Under the pieces are notes generated by a model. That model saw only the letters and a list, made by a program, of their open reading frames with translations, was not told the DNA's origin and did no database searches. The translations under genes and the position numbers were made by a program. Positions 1-6,637 of a stretch of DNA of 8,522 nucleotides are shown here, piece after piece; the stretch's first letter is position 1, and every line of letters starts with the position of its first letter. Source of the DNA: an uncultured Verrucomicrobiota bacterium (GTDB lineage Bacteria > Verrucomicrobiota > Verrucomicrobiia > Limisphaerales > UBA9464); assembly GCA_903930165.1 (NCBI GenBank), contig CAIYXO010000404.1, positions 1 through 8,522 of the forward strand, written 5' to 3'.

Positions 1-43
1 CTCAAGACGAAGAGACCCGGCGCGCCGAGGCGGGCCGGGTCTC
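1..43 (-). terminator. Intrinsic terminator-like hairpin after the EF-hand membrane protein gene
   Basis: Positions 12-21 (GAGACCCGGC) and 34-43 (GCCGGGTCTC) form a perfect 10-bp inverted repeat with a 12-nt loop. On the minus strand the stem is followed by the T-rich stretch TTCGTCTT. It lies 17 bp beyond the TAG stop of the minus-strand gene at 61-2301. This is the layout of a Rho-independent terminator, although the T tract is interrupted. Read on the plus strand the stem is followed by GTGGGG, so termination is expected only in the minus direction. Confidence 0.7.
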
Positions 44-60
44 GTGGGGATGTGGAGGGC

Positions 61-2301
61 CTACTTGGCCGGAGCAGCAGCCTCGGTGGCCGCAGGGGCG
101 TTGGTGACACCGGCCACAGGCTTGGCGGCTTGGGCCGCGGGTGCCTTCGCGACTCCGAAACGGCCGCCAGTCCAGTCGTGCACGAAACCTCCGTTCCACA
201 GGAACTTGTAGGCGACGTAGGCCACGAGCAGCAGCACGACGTACTTCGGCCACGGGTTCTTCTTCTCCGCGAACGGGTCGACGAGGTCGCGTGAGGAACC
301 CGGCGGCAGCTTGGCGATGTCGGTCAGGCTCGTCCCGAACGGCACGTTGATCTTGGCCTTCGCGTTCACCGCCCAGCCGTTCGCGTCGAGGATCGGACCG
401 AGGTTGCGCTTACGGAGCTTGATGTAGGCGAGGATCATCGACGGACCCGAGATCAGGGCCATCAGCGCCAGCACTGCGCCGATGACCGCGAACGGCCCCA
501 GGCCGACGACCTGCATGGCGCCGCTGGCGATCGCGGTGAAGAACGTGCCCACCGCGCCGAACGCGACGCCCAAGGCCGCCACCGTTCCCACGTCCACCTT
601 CTTCTCCTCCGTCTTGAGCTTGTCCGCGTTCGCAGCGGTGGAAGCGGCCGTGGCCAGCTTGTTGGTCGCCTCGGCATCCGCCGCCGCGGCGCGCTTGGCC
701 ACCTGCTCCTCGATCATCCGCACGAACTTCTTGTACGGCAGCCAGAACGCCTGCCGGAGGCTGATCGGGTTCGCCACGATCTTGGTGATGGTCGCGTCGA
801 AGTCCTGGCCCTTGCGGTCGTAGAAGACGCCGTTGCGTCCCACCATCAGGTTCTCGTCGTCGCCCTGGGAGAAGATCGCGACGATGCCCTTCTTCTCGCC
901 GGTGCCCTTGCGCACGCAGTCCACGTACGCCAGGTACGCGCCCGCCAGGCCCGCCATCGCGGCGTGCTTGCCGGCGTCTTCCACCGGGATGCACAGCTGG
1001 CACGAACGCTGGTCCAGGTAGAGCGTGCCGCACTGGAAGATCGCAGGGGAACCGCCGTCGTAGAGGTCCTTGAAGCTGACGAAGTTGGTCGCCAGCAGGA
1101 GCAGGTCGCGCTGGAACCGCGCGAGCTTCTCGACGTTGGCGATGCCGGTCGCCTCGGGCTCGAGGGTCTTGTCCTGCGCGATCAGGTCGCCGATGGCCTT
1201 CTGGGTGCCGCCGGCGAGGATCTCGCGGATCCGCGCCACGCCGAGCTTCTCCACCGCCGTGCCCGCCTTCGCCGCCTGCCAGGCGTCATACGGGGCGATC
1301 TTCGCCTGCAACGCCGCCCAGTCGGCCTCGGTCAGCTCGTCCCGCAGGCCCAGCAACGGCTTCACCGCCGCCTGCACCAACGCCGCGACTGCGTCCGCAT
1401 GCGCGGGATTGATGCCGGTGCCCAACGGCAATGCCCGGCCGGCCGCCACGTGCGACAAGGGGAATCCGGCGATCTCCTGCGCGGTGATGCTCAGGTCCTT
1501 CGACGTCGCGGCCGCGTATTCCTCCTCCTTGCGGTTCAGCAGGGCCGTGGTGCGCGGCTCGAAGGCCGCCAGGCGGCAACGTCCGAAATAGTCGTCGACC
1601 TTGGTCTTCACCGCACGGATCGCGGCGCTCGCCGCGGCGGTGCCCGGCCCCGCCGGCAGGATCGCCGCGGATCCGGTCTCGGAAACCTTCAGCCACGCGT
1701 CGTACGCGGCGAGTTCCTTGAAGAAGGCCTCGGTCTTCGCGGCGTCGATGCCGGGCTTGCCGCTGCGGTCGGGCACGGAGCCCACCGTGGACAGCGCGTC
1801 GCGGATGACGGCCTGGACCGCGGCGTCGGAGGCCGACTCCGGGATGATCACGCCGTCGCCGTTGAACACGGTGTTGGCGAAGCTGCTGTTGGCCGCCGTG
1901 GCGTCCTCCACCGTGAAGACGCCCGACTCCTTCTTGCCGAGGTTCGCCAGCAGCACCCGGGCGGACTTGAGGATCTGCAGCCCTTCCGGCGAGGCGTCGT
2001 TGATCGCCGACAGCGCGACGCCGTCCGAACGCTTCACGAGGTCGTCCGGGTTCTTGAGCATCGAGCAGGCCCACTGGATCGCCGCGAGCAGCTCCCGCGC
2101 GCGGATCCGGCCGTCCTTGTCGGTGTCGATCAGGGCCGCGGTCTTCGGATCGAACTCGATGCCGGTGGTGGGACAGGCGAGGGCGACCCAGAGTTTCTGG
2201 TCGAGCTCATGGAGGTGCTGGAGATCGGCGCCGGTCTCGAGCTTCACCTGGTCGAAGCCGCCGGCCCTGAAGAACTTCCAGGAGTGGGTGGAGGATGGCA
2301 T
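61..2301 (-). CDS. EF-hand-containing multi-pass membrane protein of unknown function (746 aa)
   Basis: Function unknown. Residues 59-70 form a canonical EF-hand Ca2+ loop (DTDKDGRIRARE, acidic residues at loop positions 1, 3, 5 and 12). A degenerate second loop sits near 143-156 (NGDG core). The middle is Ala-rich and helical, and a YDAW-centred segment occurs twice (about 193-216 and 331-354). A compact block at about 418-530 carries C424, C434 and C437, a GRNGVFYDRKG stretch and the end NPISLRQAFWLPYKKF; its composition suggests a conserved core. A charged, possibly coiled region (528-568) leads to two hydrophobic segments (about 572-595 and 600-626), a third (686-702), and an Ala/Pro-rich tail. 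There is no N-terminal signal peptide, so the large N-terminal part is probably cytoplasmic (inference). The ATG at 2301 is chosen because the protein-like sequence begins there; the frame stays open to 2505, but that extension is Arg/Pro-rich and unconvincing. No Shine-Dalgarno is visible. A terminator-like hairpin follows the gene. Confidence 0.88.
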   Translation of the reverse strand: MPSSTHSWKFFRAGGFDQVKLETGADLQHLHELDQKLWVALACPTTGIEFDPKTAALIDTDKDGRIRARELLAAIQWACSMLKNPDDLVKRSDGVALSAINDASPEGLQILKSARVLLANLGKKESGVFTVEDATAANSSFANTVFNGDGVIIPESASDAAVQAVIRDALSTVGSVPDRSGKPGIDAAKTEAFFKELAAYDAWLKVSETGSAAILPAGPGTAAASAAIRAVKTKVDDYFGRCRLAAFEPRTTALLNRKEEEYAAATSKDLSITAQEIAGFPLSHVAAGRALPLGTGINPAHADAVAALVQAAVKPLLGLRDELTEADWAALQAKIAPYDAWQAAKAGTAVEKLGVARIREILAGGTQKAIGDLIAQDKTLEPEATGIANVEKLARFQRDLLLLATNFVSFKDLYDGGSPAIFQCGTLYLDQRSCQLCIPVEDAGKHAAMAGLAGAYLAYVDCVRKGTGEKKGIVAIFSQGDDENLMVGRNGVFYDRKGQDFDATITKIVANPISLRQAFWLPYKKFVRMIEEQVAKRAAAADAEATNKLATAASTAANADKLKTEEKKVDVGTVAALGVAFGAVGTFFTAIASGAMQVVGLGPFAVIGAVLALMALISGPSMILAYIKLRKRNLGPILDANGWAVNAKAKINVPFGTSLTDIAKLPPGSSRDLVDPFAEKKNPWPKYVVLLLVAYVAYKFLWNGGFVHDWTGGRFGVAKAPAAQAAKPVAGVTNAPAATEAAAPAK

Positions 2302-2604
2302 GGAACGAATTGCGGGATGCGTTGTGGGACCCGACGAACGGGTTGCGGGTTGGATTACCAGAGCACGGACAAGCCGCCAATCCGGTTCCACGCCTGCCCG
2401 CCAACCGCGGATGCGGTGGGATGCAGAAGGGATCGACACGCCAAGCCGCAAAGTCGCCCGAAAGCGCGGACGAAACCGAAGTTCTCCCCCAGCAGGACCG
2501 TACACCGAGTGATGTTCGCTTCCCCGGTCCCGGATCCGGCGCCCCGTTGGCGGCTTCGCGCATTTGCGTGGGGTCGGTCTTCGCGACCAACGGATCGTTC
2601 CGGC
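2302..2604. other. 303-bp intergenic gap between two minus-strand genes
   Basis: No convincing gene lies here. The gap separates the stop of the Rsm22-like gene from the start of the EF-hand membrane protein gene, and presumably holds the latter's promoter. The best minus-strand sigma-70-like pair I can find is TTGGCG (2375-2380) and TAATCC (2352-2357) with a 17-bp spacer; the -10 match is poor, so this is only a guess. A 10-bp palindrome CCGGATCCGG lies near 2530. No hairpin plus T tract follows the Rsm22-like gene. Several frames happen to be open through the gap, as expected in GC-rich DNA. Confidence 0.5.
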
Positions 2605-3600
2605 CTATCCCTCCGACGCCGGATCCGCTTCGTCGACCTCGGCCTTCTCCACGCCTTCCACGCCGGGCAACGGGATCTCCGGCGGCGGTGGCGTGGCCTT
2701 CAGCGACTTGTACACCGCGGCGTGCGTCCGCTTCGCCACGTCGATGCGCTCGGTCGCGCCGACGTGGCAGACGTCCACGCGGGCGTACGGCTTGAACACC
2801 TCCGCGAAGCCGAGCACGCGGGCCCGGTGCGGCGCCCACTCCGACACGGGTCGGCGGTCCAACACGAGCCAGCTGTAGGGAAGGCTCCTGAGGTCGACGC
2901 CCGCCCGCTGGCCGAAGCGCGCCCAACGCCCGTCGGTGAAGACCTCGGTCGGGGTCTTGGCGAAGAAGTGGCACCAGTCGCGCTCGCGTGCCTCCGGCAA
3001 CAGGCCGCACGCCCCGCGATGCGGGCACGGCGCCACCACGTGGAATTCCTCGCGCAGCTTCTCGCGGAGCGCGATCAGGCCGCGGCTGACGGGGTGCGTT
3101 CCGGGCTCGACCCAGAGCACGCACTCCGCCGAGCGCACCGCCCGCATCAGGCGTGGCAGGTCGTCCTGGTGCAGCTCGTTCAGCACATGGCTCACCACCA
3201 GCGTGCCACCGGCCTCCTCCCCCACGGGATCCATCGAGACGTCGAGACCGGGGAAGCGTCCGGCCGCCCGCCGGCGTGCGAAGGACATCGCGAGGCCCGA
3301 CCGGTCGTGCAGACGGACCCGGCCGAAGCGTTCCGCGCCGAAGGCGTCGACCACGCAGCGCGAGGCGACGCCGCTGCCGCAGCCCCAGTCCAGGAGCGGC
3401 CCCGACGGCGGCGTCCAGCCGAGACGCCCGAGCTCCGCCAACACCGCATCCCACTTCCATCCGATCCGCTGCGCGTAGGTAAAGTCGTAGCTGGCGAGGT
3501 CCGATTCGTTGCGCCAGTACGGTTCCTTCACGGGCTCCGACTTCAGGAACAATGCGCGCAGCCGGTCGAGGGCGGCCCAGTCGAGTTCTTCCCAGGTCAT
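2605..3600 (-). CDS. Rsm22/METTL17-family SAM-dependent methyltransferase, predicted Fe-S protein (331 aa)
   Basis: Resembles Rsm22 (mitochondrial METTL17), a methyltransferase-fold protein that binds the small ribosomal subunit during assembly; family members carry a [4Fe-4S] cluster. Visible: motif I LLDWGCGSG (69-77), the SHVLNEL segment (137-143), VEPGTH (164-169), then the cysteine region CPHRGAC (C192, C198), DWCHF (C210) and a late C278 in DVCHVG, followed by a basic KR-containing stretch. The spacing C-X5-C-X11-C-X67-C matches the four-cysteine layout I associate with this family. The last 30 residues form a Pro/Glu-rich tail (303-331) that looks disordered. The ATG at 3600 is chosen because the N-terminus upstream of it in the same frame is Arg/Pro-rich and non-native. 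There is no Shine-Dalgarno; a pyrimidine-rich tract precedes the start. It lies 26 bp downstream of the PCCH methyltransferase gene and is probably co-transcribed with it. Whether bacterial members methylate RNA or only assist assembly is not known to me. Confidence 0.87.
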   Translation of the reverse strand: MTWEELDWAALDRLRALFLKSEPVKEPYWRNESDLASYDFTYAQRIGWKWDAVLAELGRLGWTPPSGPLLDWGCGSGVASRCVVDAFGAERFGRVRLHDRSGLAMSFARRRAAGRFPGLDVSMDPVGEEAGGTLVVSHVLNELHQDDLPRLMRAVRSAECVLWVEPGTHPVSRGLIALREKLREEFHVVAPCPHRGACGLLPEARERDWCHFFAKTPTEVFTDGRWARFGQRAGVDLRSLPYSWLVLDRRPVSEWAPHRARVLGFAEVFKPYARVDVCHVGATERIDVAKRTHAAVYKSLKATPPPPEIPLPGVEGVEKAEVDEADPASEG

Positions 3601-3626
3601 GGTGCCGAGGTCGGGAGGGGAGGGAT

Positions 3627-4850
3627 TCAGCTTGGGATCGGGGCGGTGCCTTCGACCGCGGCCGGCGCCGCGGGAACCAGCGCGAATCCGAGACGCTCCG
3701 CGAGGCGCAGACGCCGAACGCCATAGGCCGATGCCAAGGCCCGCACCGCTGCGGCCGCGGTCTCCCGGTCCGCCGGACGCCGCGACTTCACCGCGGCGAT
3801 CATCAGGTTCTTCCCGGTGTGCTCCGTGGAGATGAACTCGAACACCCGGGTGTCGTACCCGGCCCACTCCAGCAGCGCGGCGCGCAGGGCGTCGGTCACG
3901 AACTCCGCCTGGCGCTCGCGGAAGATCCCGTGCCTCAACGCGCCGGCCAGCACCGGCGGGGCCGCCAGCTGCGGTCGCACCTCCTGGTGGCAGCACGGCG
4001 AGGCCAGCAGGATGGGCGCGTTCGCGAGCACTCCCTTGGCGAGCGCCTCGTCCGTCGCGGTGTCGCACGCGTGCAACGCCATCAGGATGGAGCCCTCGGC
4101 CACCTTCGCCGACGCGATGTCCCCCGCCGCGAACTGAAGACCTTCGAAGCCGCAACGCTCCGCCGCGCCGCGGCAGTAGGTCACGAGGTCGCCACGGGCC
4201 TCGACTCCGGTGACCGTCAACGGCCCGCTCCGGTGTCCGCGCAGGTGCTCGTACACGGCGAAGGTCAGGTAGGCCTTGCCGCATCCCATGTCCACGACCT
4301 CCAACGGCGCTTCCGGTGGCAGCGCCGCCTCCACCAACAGCGGATGGAACACCTCGACGAACCGGTGGATCTGCCGGTACTTCGCCTCCATGCCTGCCTT
4401 CACGGAACCGTCCTCCGCCGTCACCCCCAGCTCCCGCAGCCAGCCCAGGGTTGTCGGCACGGTCCGTTTCTTCGGACGGTCGTGCGCGAGGTCCGGCGGC
4501 GCCGTGACCTCGGCCTTGCCCAGGACCAGGCGGGTCGTGCGTCCCTTGCGGAAGGTCAGCTGCGCCGTGCCGTTGGTCGCCGACAGGAACCCGTTCAGGA
4601 AGTCCCGGCCCAGCAGCTCCCGCAACAGCACCAGCGCCTCGTCGTAGGGGAAGTTCCGCGTCAGGTCCCGCGTCGGATAGCGGTACAGGAAGGACAACAT
4701 CCGGCCCTCCTTCAGTTCGACCGGACGCAGGAACACGTTCCGTATCCCGTCGCGGTTCACGGGAATGCCCAGGTTCAGGCGGACGAACGTGCCGTCCTGC
4801 AGGGACGCCTCCACGCGGGCCATGAATTCTTCAAGTGTGTGCTGACTCAC
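3627..4850 (-). CDS. SAM-dependent methyltransferase, Methyltransf_32-like with PCCH motif (407 aa)
   Basis: A two-part protein. The N-terminal ~150 residues (GTFVRL at 21-26, then a FLYRYPTRDLTRNF block) are of unknown function. The C-terminal Rossmann methyltransferase domain has KYRQIHRFVE (157-166), SAM-binding motif I VVDMGCGKAYLTF (185-197), LMALHACDTATDEAL (256-270), SPCCH (284-288) and EHTGKNLMI (343-351). The order motif I, ALHACD, PCCH is typical of the Methyltransf_32 group, which includes eukaryotic METTL25 and GSTCD proteins. The substrate is unknown; RNA is plausible from the neighbours. The start used is GTG at 4850, which keeps a family-like helix (TLEEFMARVEASL). An alternative ATG at 4823 has a weak GAAG upstream and would remove nine residues. 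It ends 26 bp before the Rsm22-like gene, forming a likely two-gene operon in which this gene is read first. The paired cysteines C286-C287 could be catalytic, structural or metal-binding; the sequence does not decide. Confidence 0.87.
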   Translation of the reverse strand: MSQHTLEEFMARVEASLQDGTFVRLNLGIPVNRDGIRNVFLRPVELKEGRMLSFLYRYPTRDLTRNFPYDEALVLLRELLGRDFLNGFLSATNGTAQLTFRKGRTTRLVLGKAEVTAPPDLAHDRPKKRTVPTTLGWLRELGVTAEDGSVKAGMEAKYRQIHRFVEVFHPLLVEAALPPEAPLEVVDMGCGKAYLTFAVYEHLRGHRSGPLTVTGVEARGDLVTYCRGAAERCGFEGLQFAAGDIASAKVAEGSILMALHACDTATDEALAKGVLANAPILLASPCCHQEVRPQLAAPPVLAGALRHGIFRERQAEFVTDALRAALLEWAGYDTRVFEFISTEHTGKNLMIAAVKSRRPADRETAAAAVRALASAYGVRRLRLAERLGFALVPAAPAAVEGTAPIPS

Positions 4851-4913
4851 CGGGCCGCAAGCCTAGCCGACCCGGAACCGCCCGCACAGCATTCCGATGG
4901 GGTGGGGCGAGAC

Positions 4914-4961
4914 GTTGAAAGGTTGAAAGGTTGAAAGGTTGAAGGGTTGAAGGGTTGAAGC
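4914..4961 (+). repeat. Six-unit 8-bp tandem repeat, left arm of an opposed pair
   Basis: Six uninterrupted octamers: GTTGAAAG three times (4914-4937), GTTGAAGG twice (4938-4953) and GTTGAAGC (4954-4961). The graded A-to-G change at position 7 suggests stepwise expansion and drift. Because 8 is not a multiple of 3, the TGA inside each unit puts stop codons in all three plus-strand frames. The array faces a complementary array at 4998-5038, and the two could pair. Confidence 0.9.
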
Positions 4962-4966
4962 GGGGA

Positions 4967-4993
4967 ATCGGCGCCGATGCCTGCGTTCCCGCA
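4967..4993. repeat. Palindrome and mini-hairpin between the two octamer arrays
   Basis: A perfect 12-bp palindrome ATCGGCGCCGAT (4967-4978) is followed by TGCG-TTCC-CGCA (4982-4993), a 4-bp stem with a 4-nt loop. Together they fill the loop that would form if the flanking octamer arrays pair, giving a compound hairpin. No protein-binding role can be assigned from sequence alone. Confidence 0.6.
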
Positions 4994-4997
4994 TCCC

Positions 4998-5038
4998 CTT
5001 CAACCCTTCAACCCCTTCAACCCTTCATCGCTTCACCG
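4998..5038 (-). repeat. Five-unit 8-bp repeat, right arm, overlapping the end of the RNA methyltransferase gene
   Basis: On the plus strand this reads CTTCAACC (4998-5005), CTTCAACC (5006-5013), one extra C at 5014, CTTCAACC (5015-5022), then diverged units CTTCATCG (5023-5030) and CTTCACCG (5031-5038). These are reverse complements of the left-arm unit. The two diverged units and part of the third encode the last codons and the TGA stop (5017-5019) of the RlmD-like gene. Transcribed leftward, the arm can pair with 4938-4966, giving a long stem with a small bulge. It might end transcription, but no T tract follows. Confidence 0.85.
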
Positions 5039-6183
5039 CTCCCAGCCCCCAGACGCAGGTCCGCGACGCACTCGACGTGCTGGGTCTGCGGGAACATGTC
5101 GAACGGACGGACCTCCACGAGCCGGTACCGGTCGTCCGCACAGAGGATCTTGAGGTCGCGCGCCAAGGTCGCCGGATGGCACGACACGTAGAGGATCTGG
5201 CCGGGGCCGGTCCGCCGCAGCACCTCAAGGCTCGGCGGACGACACCCCACCCGCGGCGGATCCAGCAGCACGGCCGTCCGGACGGGATCCATCTTCGCCA
5301 ACAGCGACGGCAACAGCTGGTCGGTGTCGCCGGCCACGTAGGAACCGTTCTTCAGGCCGCGCGTCTCCAGGTTGCGTCGGGCGGCACGGATCGCCGGGGC
5401 GTCCAGTTCCACGCCCACGAACGAATCCACCGCATCCGCCAGCTCGATGCTGAAGAAGCCCACGCCGCAATAGGCGTCCACGAGGTGACGCGCACCGGAG
5501 TCCACGAGACGCGACCGCACCCCTTCCACCAGCGCGGGCAGAAGGTGGAAGTTGTTTTGGAAAAACGAGTTCTCCGGCACCTCCCAGCCGTCCGGCGGGA
5601 TGCGCAGGACGGTCTTGATGCCGCCCTTGGGAGGCGGATTCCTGCGCCAGGCGCGGATCCCGTCGTTCAGCGCCGGCTCAGCGATGGCGCAGGATTCGAT
5701 GTCGCAGACGAGTCCGCAGTCGGCGCGGACGAAGCCGAGGTTCAGCCGCTGCGCCGGCTTGTTCCACTGGCTCCGCACCAGGATGCGGTTGCGGTATCCA
5801 TACGGCGCCGGACACGGAACCACCTCGCGGACAAGCGACGGGTCGAATCCGCCGATGCGTCGGAACAGCTCGCCGATCTGGTGGTGCTTCCACCGCAGCT
5901 GCGCGTCGTACTGAAGATGCTGGTACTGGCATCCGCCGCATTCGCCGAAGTAGCGGCAACGCGGCTCGGTCCGCTCGGGCGAGGCCTGGAGCACCCGGAC
6001 GAGCTCGGCGCGGCCGAACGATTTCTTCACCTCGGTCAGCTTCGCCTCGACGCGGTCGCCCGGCGCCGTGAAGGGCACGAAGACCACGAAGTCGTCGACA
6101 CGACCCACGCCTTCGCCGCCGAACGCGAGGTCGGTGATGTCGAGCGTCAGGCGCTGTCCAGCCCGCGGCGTCCCGTTCTGCAT
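5017..6183 (-). CDS. rlmD: TRAM-domain RNA (uracil-C5-) methyltransferase, RlmD/RumA/TrmA family (388 aa)
   Basis: Predicted to transfer a methyl group from SAM to C5 of a uridine in RNA; the family includes RlmD (23S rRNA U1939), RlmC and TrmA. Visible: N-terminal TRAM domain (about 10-66, with FGGEGVGR), [4Fe-4S] cysteines C76-X5-C82-X2-C85 and C165, an ENSFFQNN motif (Q209), SAM motif I DAYCGVGFFS (236-245), DPPRVG (308-313), the nucleophile C335 in YVSCHPATLARD and the general base E371 in QTQHVE. All key family residues are present. RlmC-type enzymes lack TRAM, so RlmD is the nearer label, but paralogues of different specificity share this layout and the exact uridine is inferred. The ATG at 6183 is preferred: GGTGG lies 5 bp upstream and the conserved region starts just after. 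A GTG at 6267 would add 28 unconserved residues running into intergenic repeats. The final residues and stop lie in an octamer array. Confidence 0.9.
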   Translation of the reverse strand: MQNGTPRAGQRLTLDITDLAFGGEGVGRVDDFVVFVPFTAPGDRVEAKLTEVKKSFGRAELVRVLQASPERTEPRCRYFGECGGCQYQHLQYDAQLRWKHHQIGELFRRIGGFDPSLVREVVPCPAPYGYRNRILVRSQWNKPAQRLNLGFVRADCGLVCDIESCAIAEPALNDGIRAWRRNPPPKGGIKTVLRIPPDGWEVPENSFFQNNFHLLPALVEGVRSRLVDSGARHLVDAYCGVGFFSIELADAVDSFVGVELDAPAIRAARRNLETRGLKNGSYVAGDTDQLLPSLLAKMDPVRTAVLLDPPRVGCRPPSLEVLRRTGPGQILYVSCHPATLARDLKILCADDRYRLVEVRPFDMFPQTQHVECVADLRLGAGSGEAMKG

Positions 6184-6195
6184 CAATTCCACCCG
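6175..6195 (-). promoter_or_regulatory. Ribosome binding site deciding the start of the RlmD-like gene
   Basis: On the minus strand the sequence GGGTGGAATTG directly precedes the ATG at 6183. The GGTGG core, 5 bp from the ATG, is a reasonable Shine-Dalgarno match and is the only good one in the window. It favours the ATG over the upstream in-frame GTG at 6267. Confidence 0.5.
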
Positions 6196-6262
6196 ACGGA
6201 GTTGCCACGAACCGGCCCCTCGAAGGAAGGCTGGACTTGTGCCCGGTCGCCAAAGGGGGGTT

Positions 6263-6356
6263 GCCACGGAGACACGGAGGCCACGGAGAATTCGTCCGTT
6301 GTCCGTGGTGGGTCGCTGACCCGGTCCTTAAACTCCTTGGCCACGGAGACGCGGAG
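6263..6356. repeat. Short CCACGGAGA-type intergenic repeats
   Basis: GCCACGGAGACACGGAG (6263-6279) is followed directly by a partial copy GCCACGGAGA (6280-6289). It recurs with one change as GCCACGGAGACGCGGAG (6340-6356), 16/17 identical. CCACGGA (6281-6287) also has its reverse complement TCCGTGG at 6302-6308, allowing a 7-bp hairpin. The copies are confined to the gap upstream of the RlmD-like gene. Confidence 0.7.
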
Positions 6357-6378
6357 CGCACGGATGCGGGATCTCCGG

Positions 6379-6455
6379 GGTACGGAGTCCCGGCTTCAGC
6401 CGGCGGAAACCCTGCCGGTCCGAACACCTCGGAATCCAACCCGACGGCCCGTCGC
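6379..6455 (+). repeat. 77-bp dispersed repeat, copy 1 (upstream of the secreted-protein gene)
   Basis: The segment from GGTACGGAGTCCC to GGCCCGTCGC matches 8417-8493 at 75 of 77 positions in the same orientation; the differences are A/G at 6434 and A/C at 6444. It contains the palindrome CCGGCT-TC-AGCCGG (6390-6403) and an overlapping CCGGC/GCCGG pair (6400-6404 and 6414-6418), so it can fold. Similarity ends sharply at both edges. This suggests a small non-coding dispersed element, REP-like or MITE-like in style; no transposase or target-site duplication is visible. Confidence 0.9.
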
Positions 6456-6637
6456 CTTGTGCAACCCCCCTATCAGTGTCCGGACTCACCTCCAGACGCC
6501 GCTGACCTTTCTCCCTTCGCAAGACGACGATTCCATTCTCCGCCAAAAGGCGTATCGAACGTGTCTGGTCTGGAAGACGAATTCCTGTCATCAGATCGAC
6601 CAAGCCCCGTCTTTTCCCTCCGCCTTCCCCCCATCCA

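Larger units (their letters stand above)
6184..6637. other. 454-bp divergent intergenic region
   Basis: This region lies between the minus-strand RlmD-like gene and the plus-strand secreted-protein gene, so it should hold promoters for both; I see no convincing -35/-10 pair for either. It contains the CCACGGAGA repeats (6263-6356) and the 77-bp dispersed repeat (6379-6455). A small hairpin CGCC-AAAA-GGCG lies at 6541-6552. A pyrimidine-rich tract (about 6605-6636) runs up to the GTG start at 6638. No small gene is supported. Confidence 0.6.

Noticed and set aside
2295..2795. Possible plus-strand gene of 166 codons starting opposite the EF-hand gene start
   Set aside because: It has no ribosome binding site, its second half is antisense to the Rsm22-like gene, and it shows no protein-like pattern.
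2207..3724. Minus-strand open frame of 505 codons spanning the Rsm22-like gene, the gap and the start of the EF-hand gene
   Set aside because: It is a shifted frame of two better genes; its composition is Arg/Pro-rich and it lacks motifs.
964..3726. Plus-strand open frame of 920 codons opposite the EF-hand and Rsm22-like genes
   Set aside because: It runs antisense across two well-supported genes and the gap between them, is Arg/Gly/Leu-rich without domain motifs, and is a usual by-product of GC-rich coding DNA.
4914..5038. CRISPR array
   Set aside because: The units are 8 bp and contiguous, with no spacers, and the two arrays are in opposite orientation; no cas genes are present.
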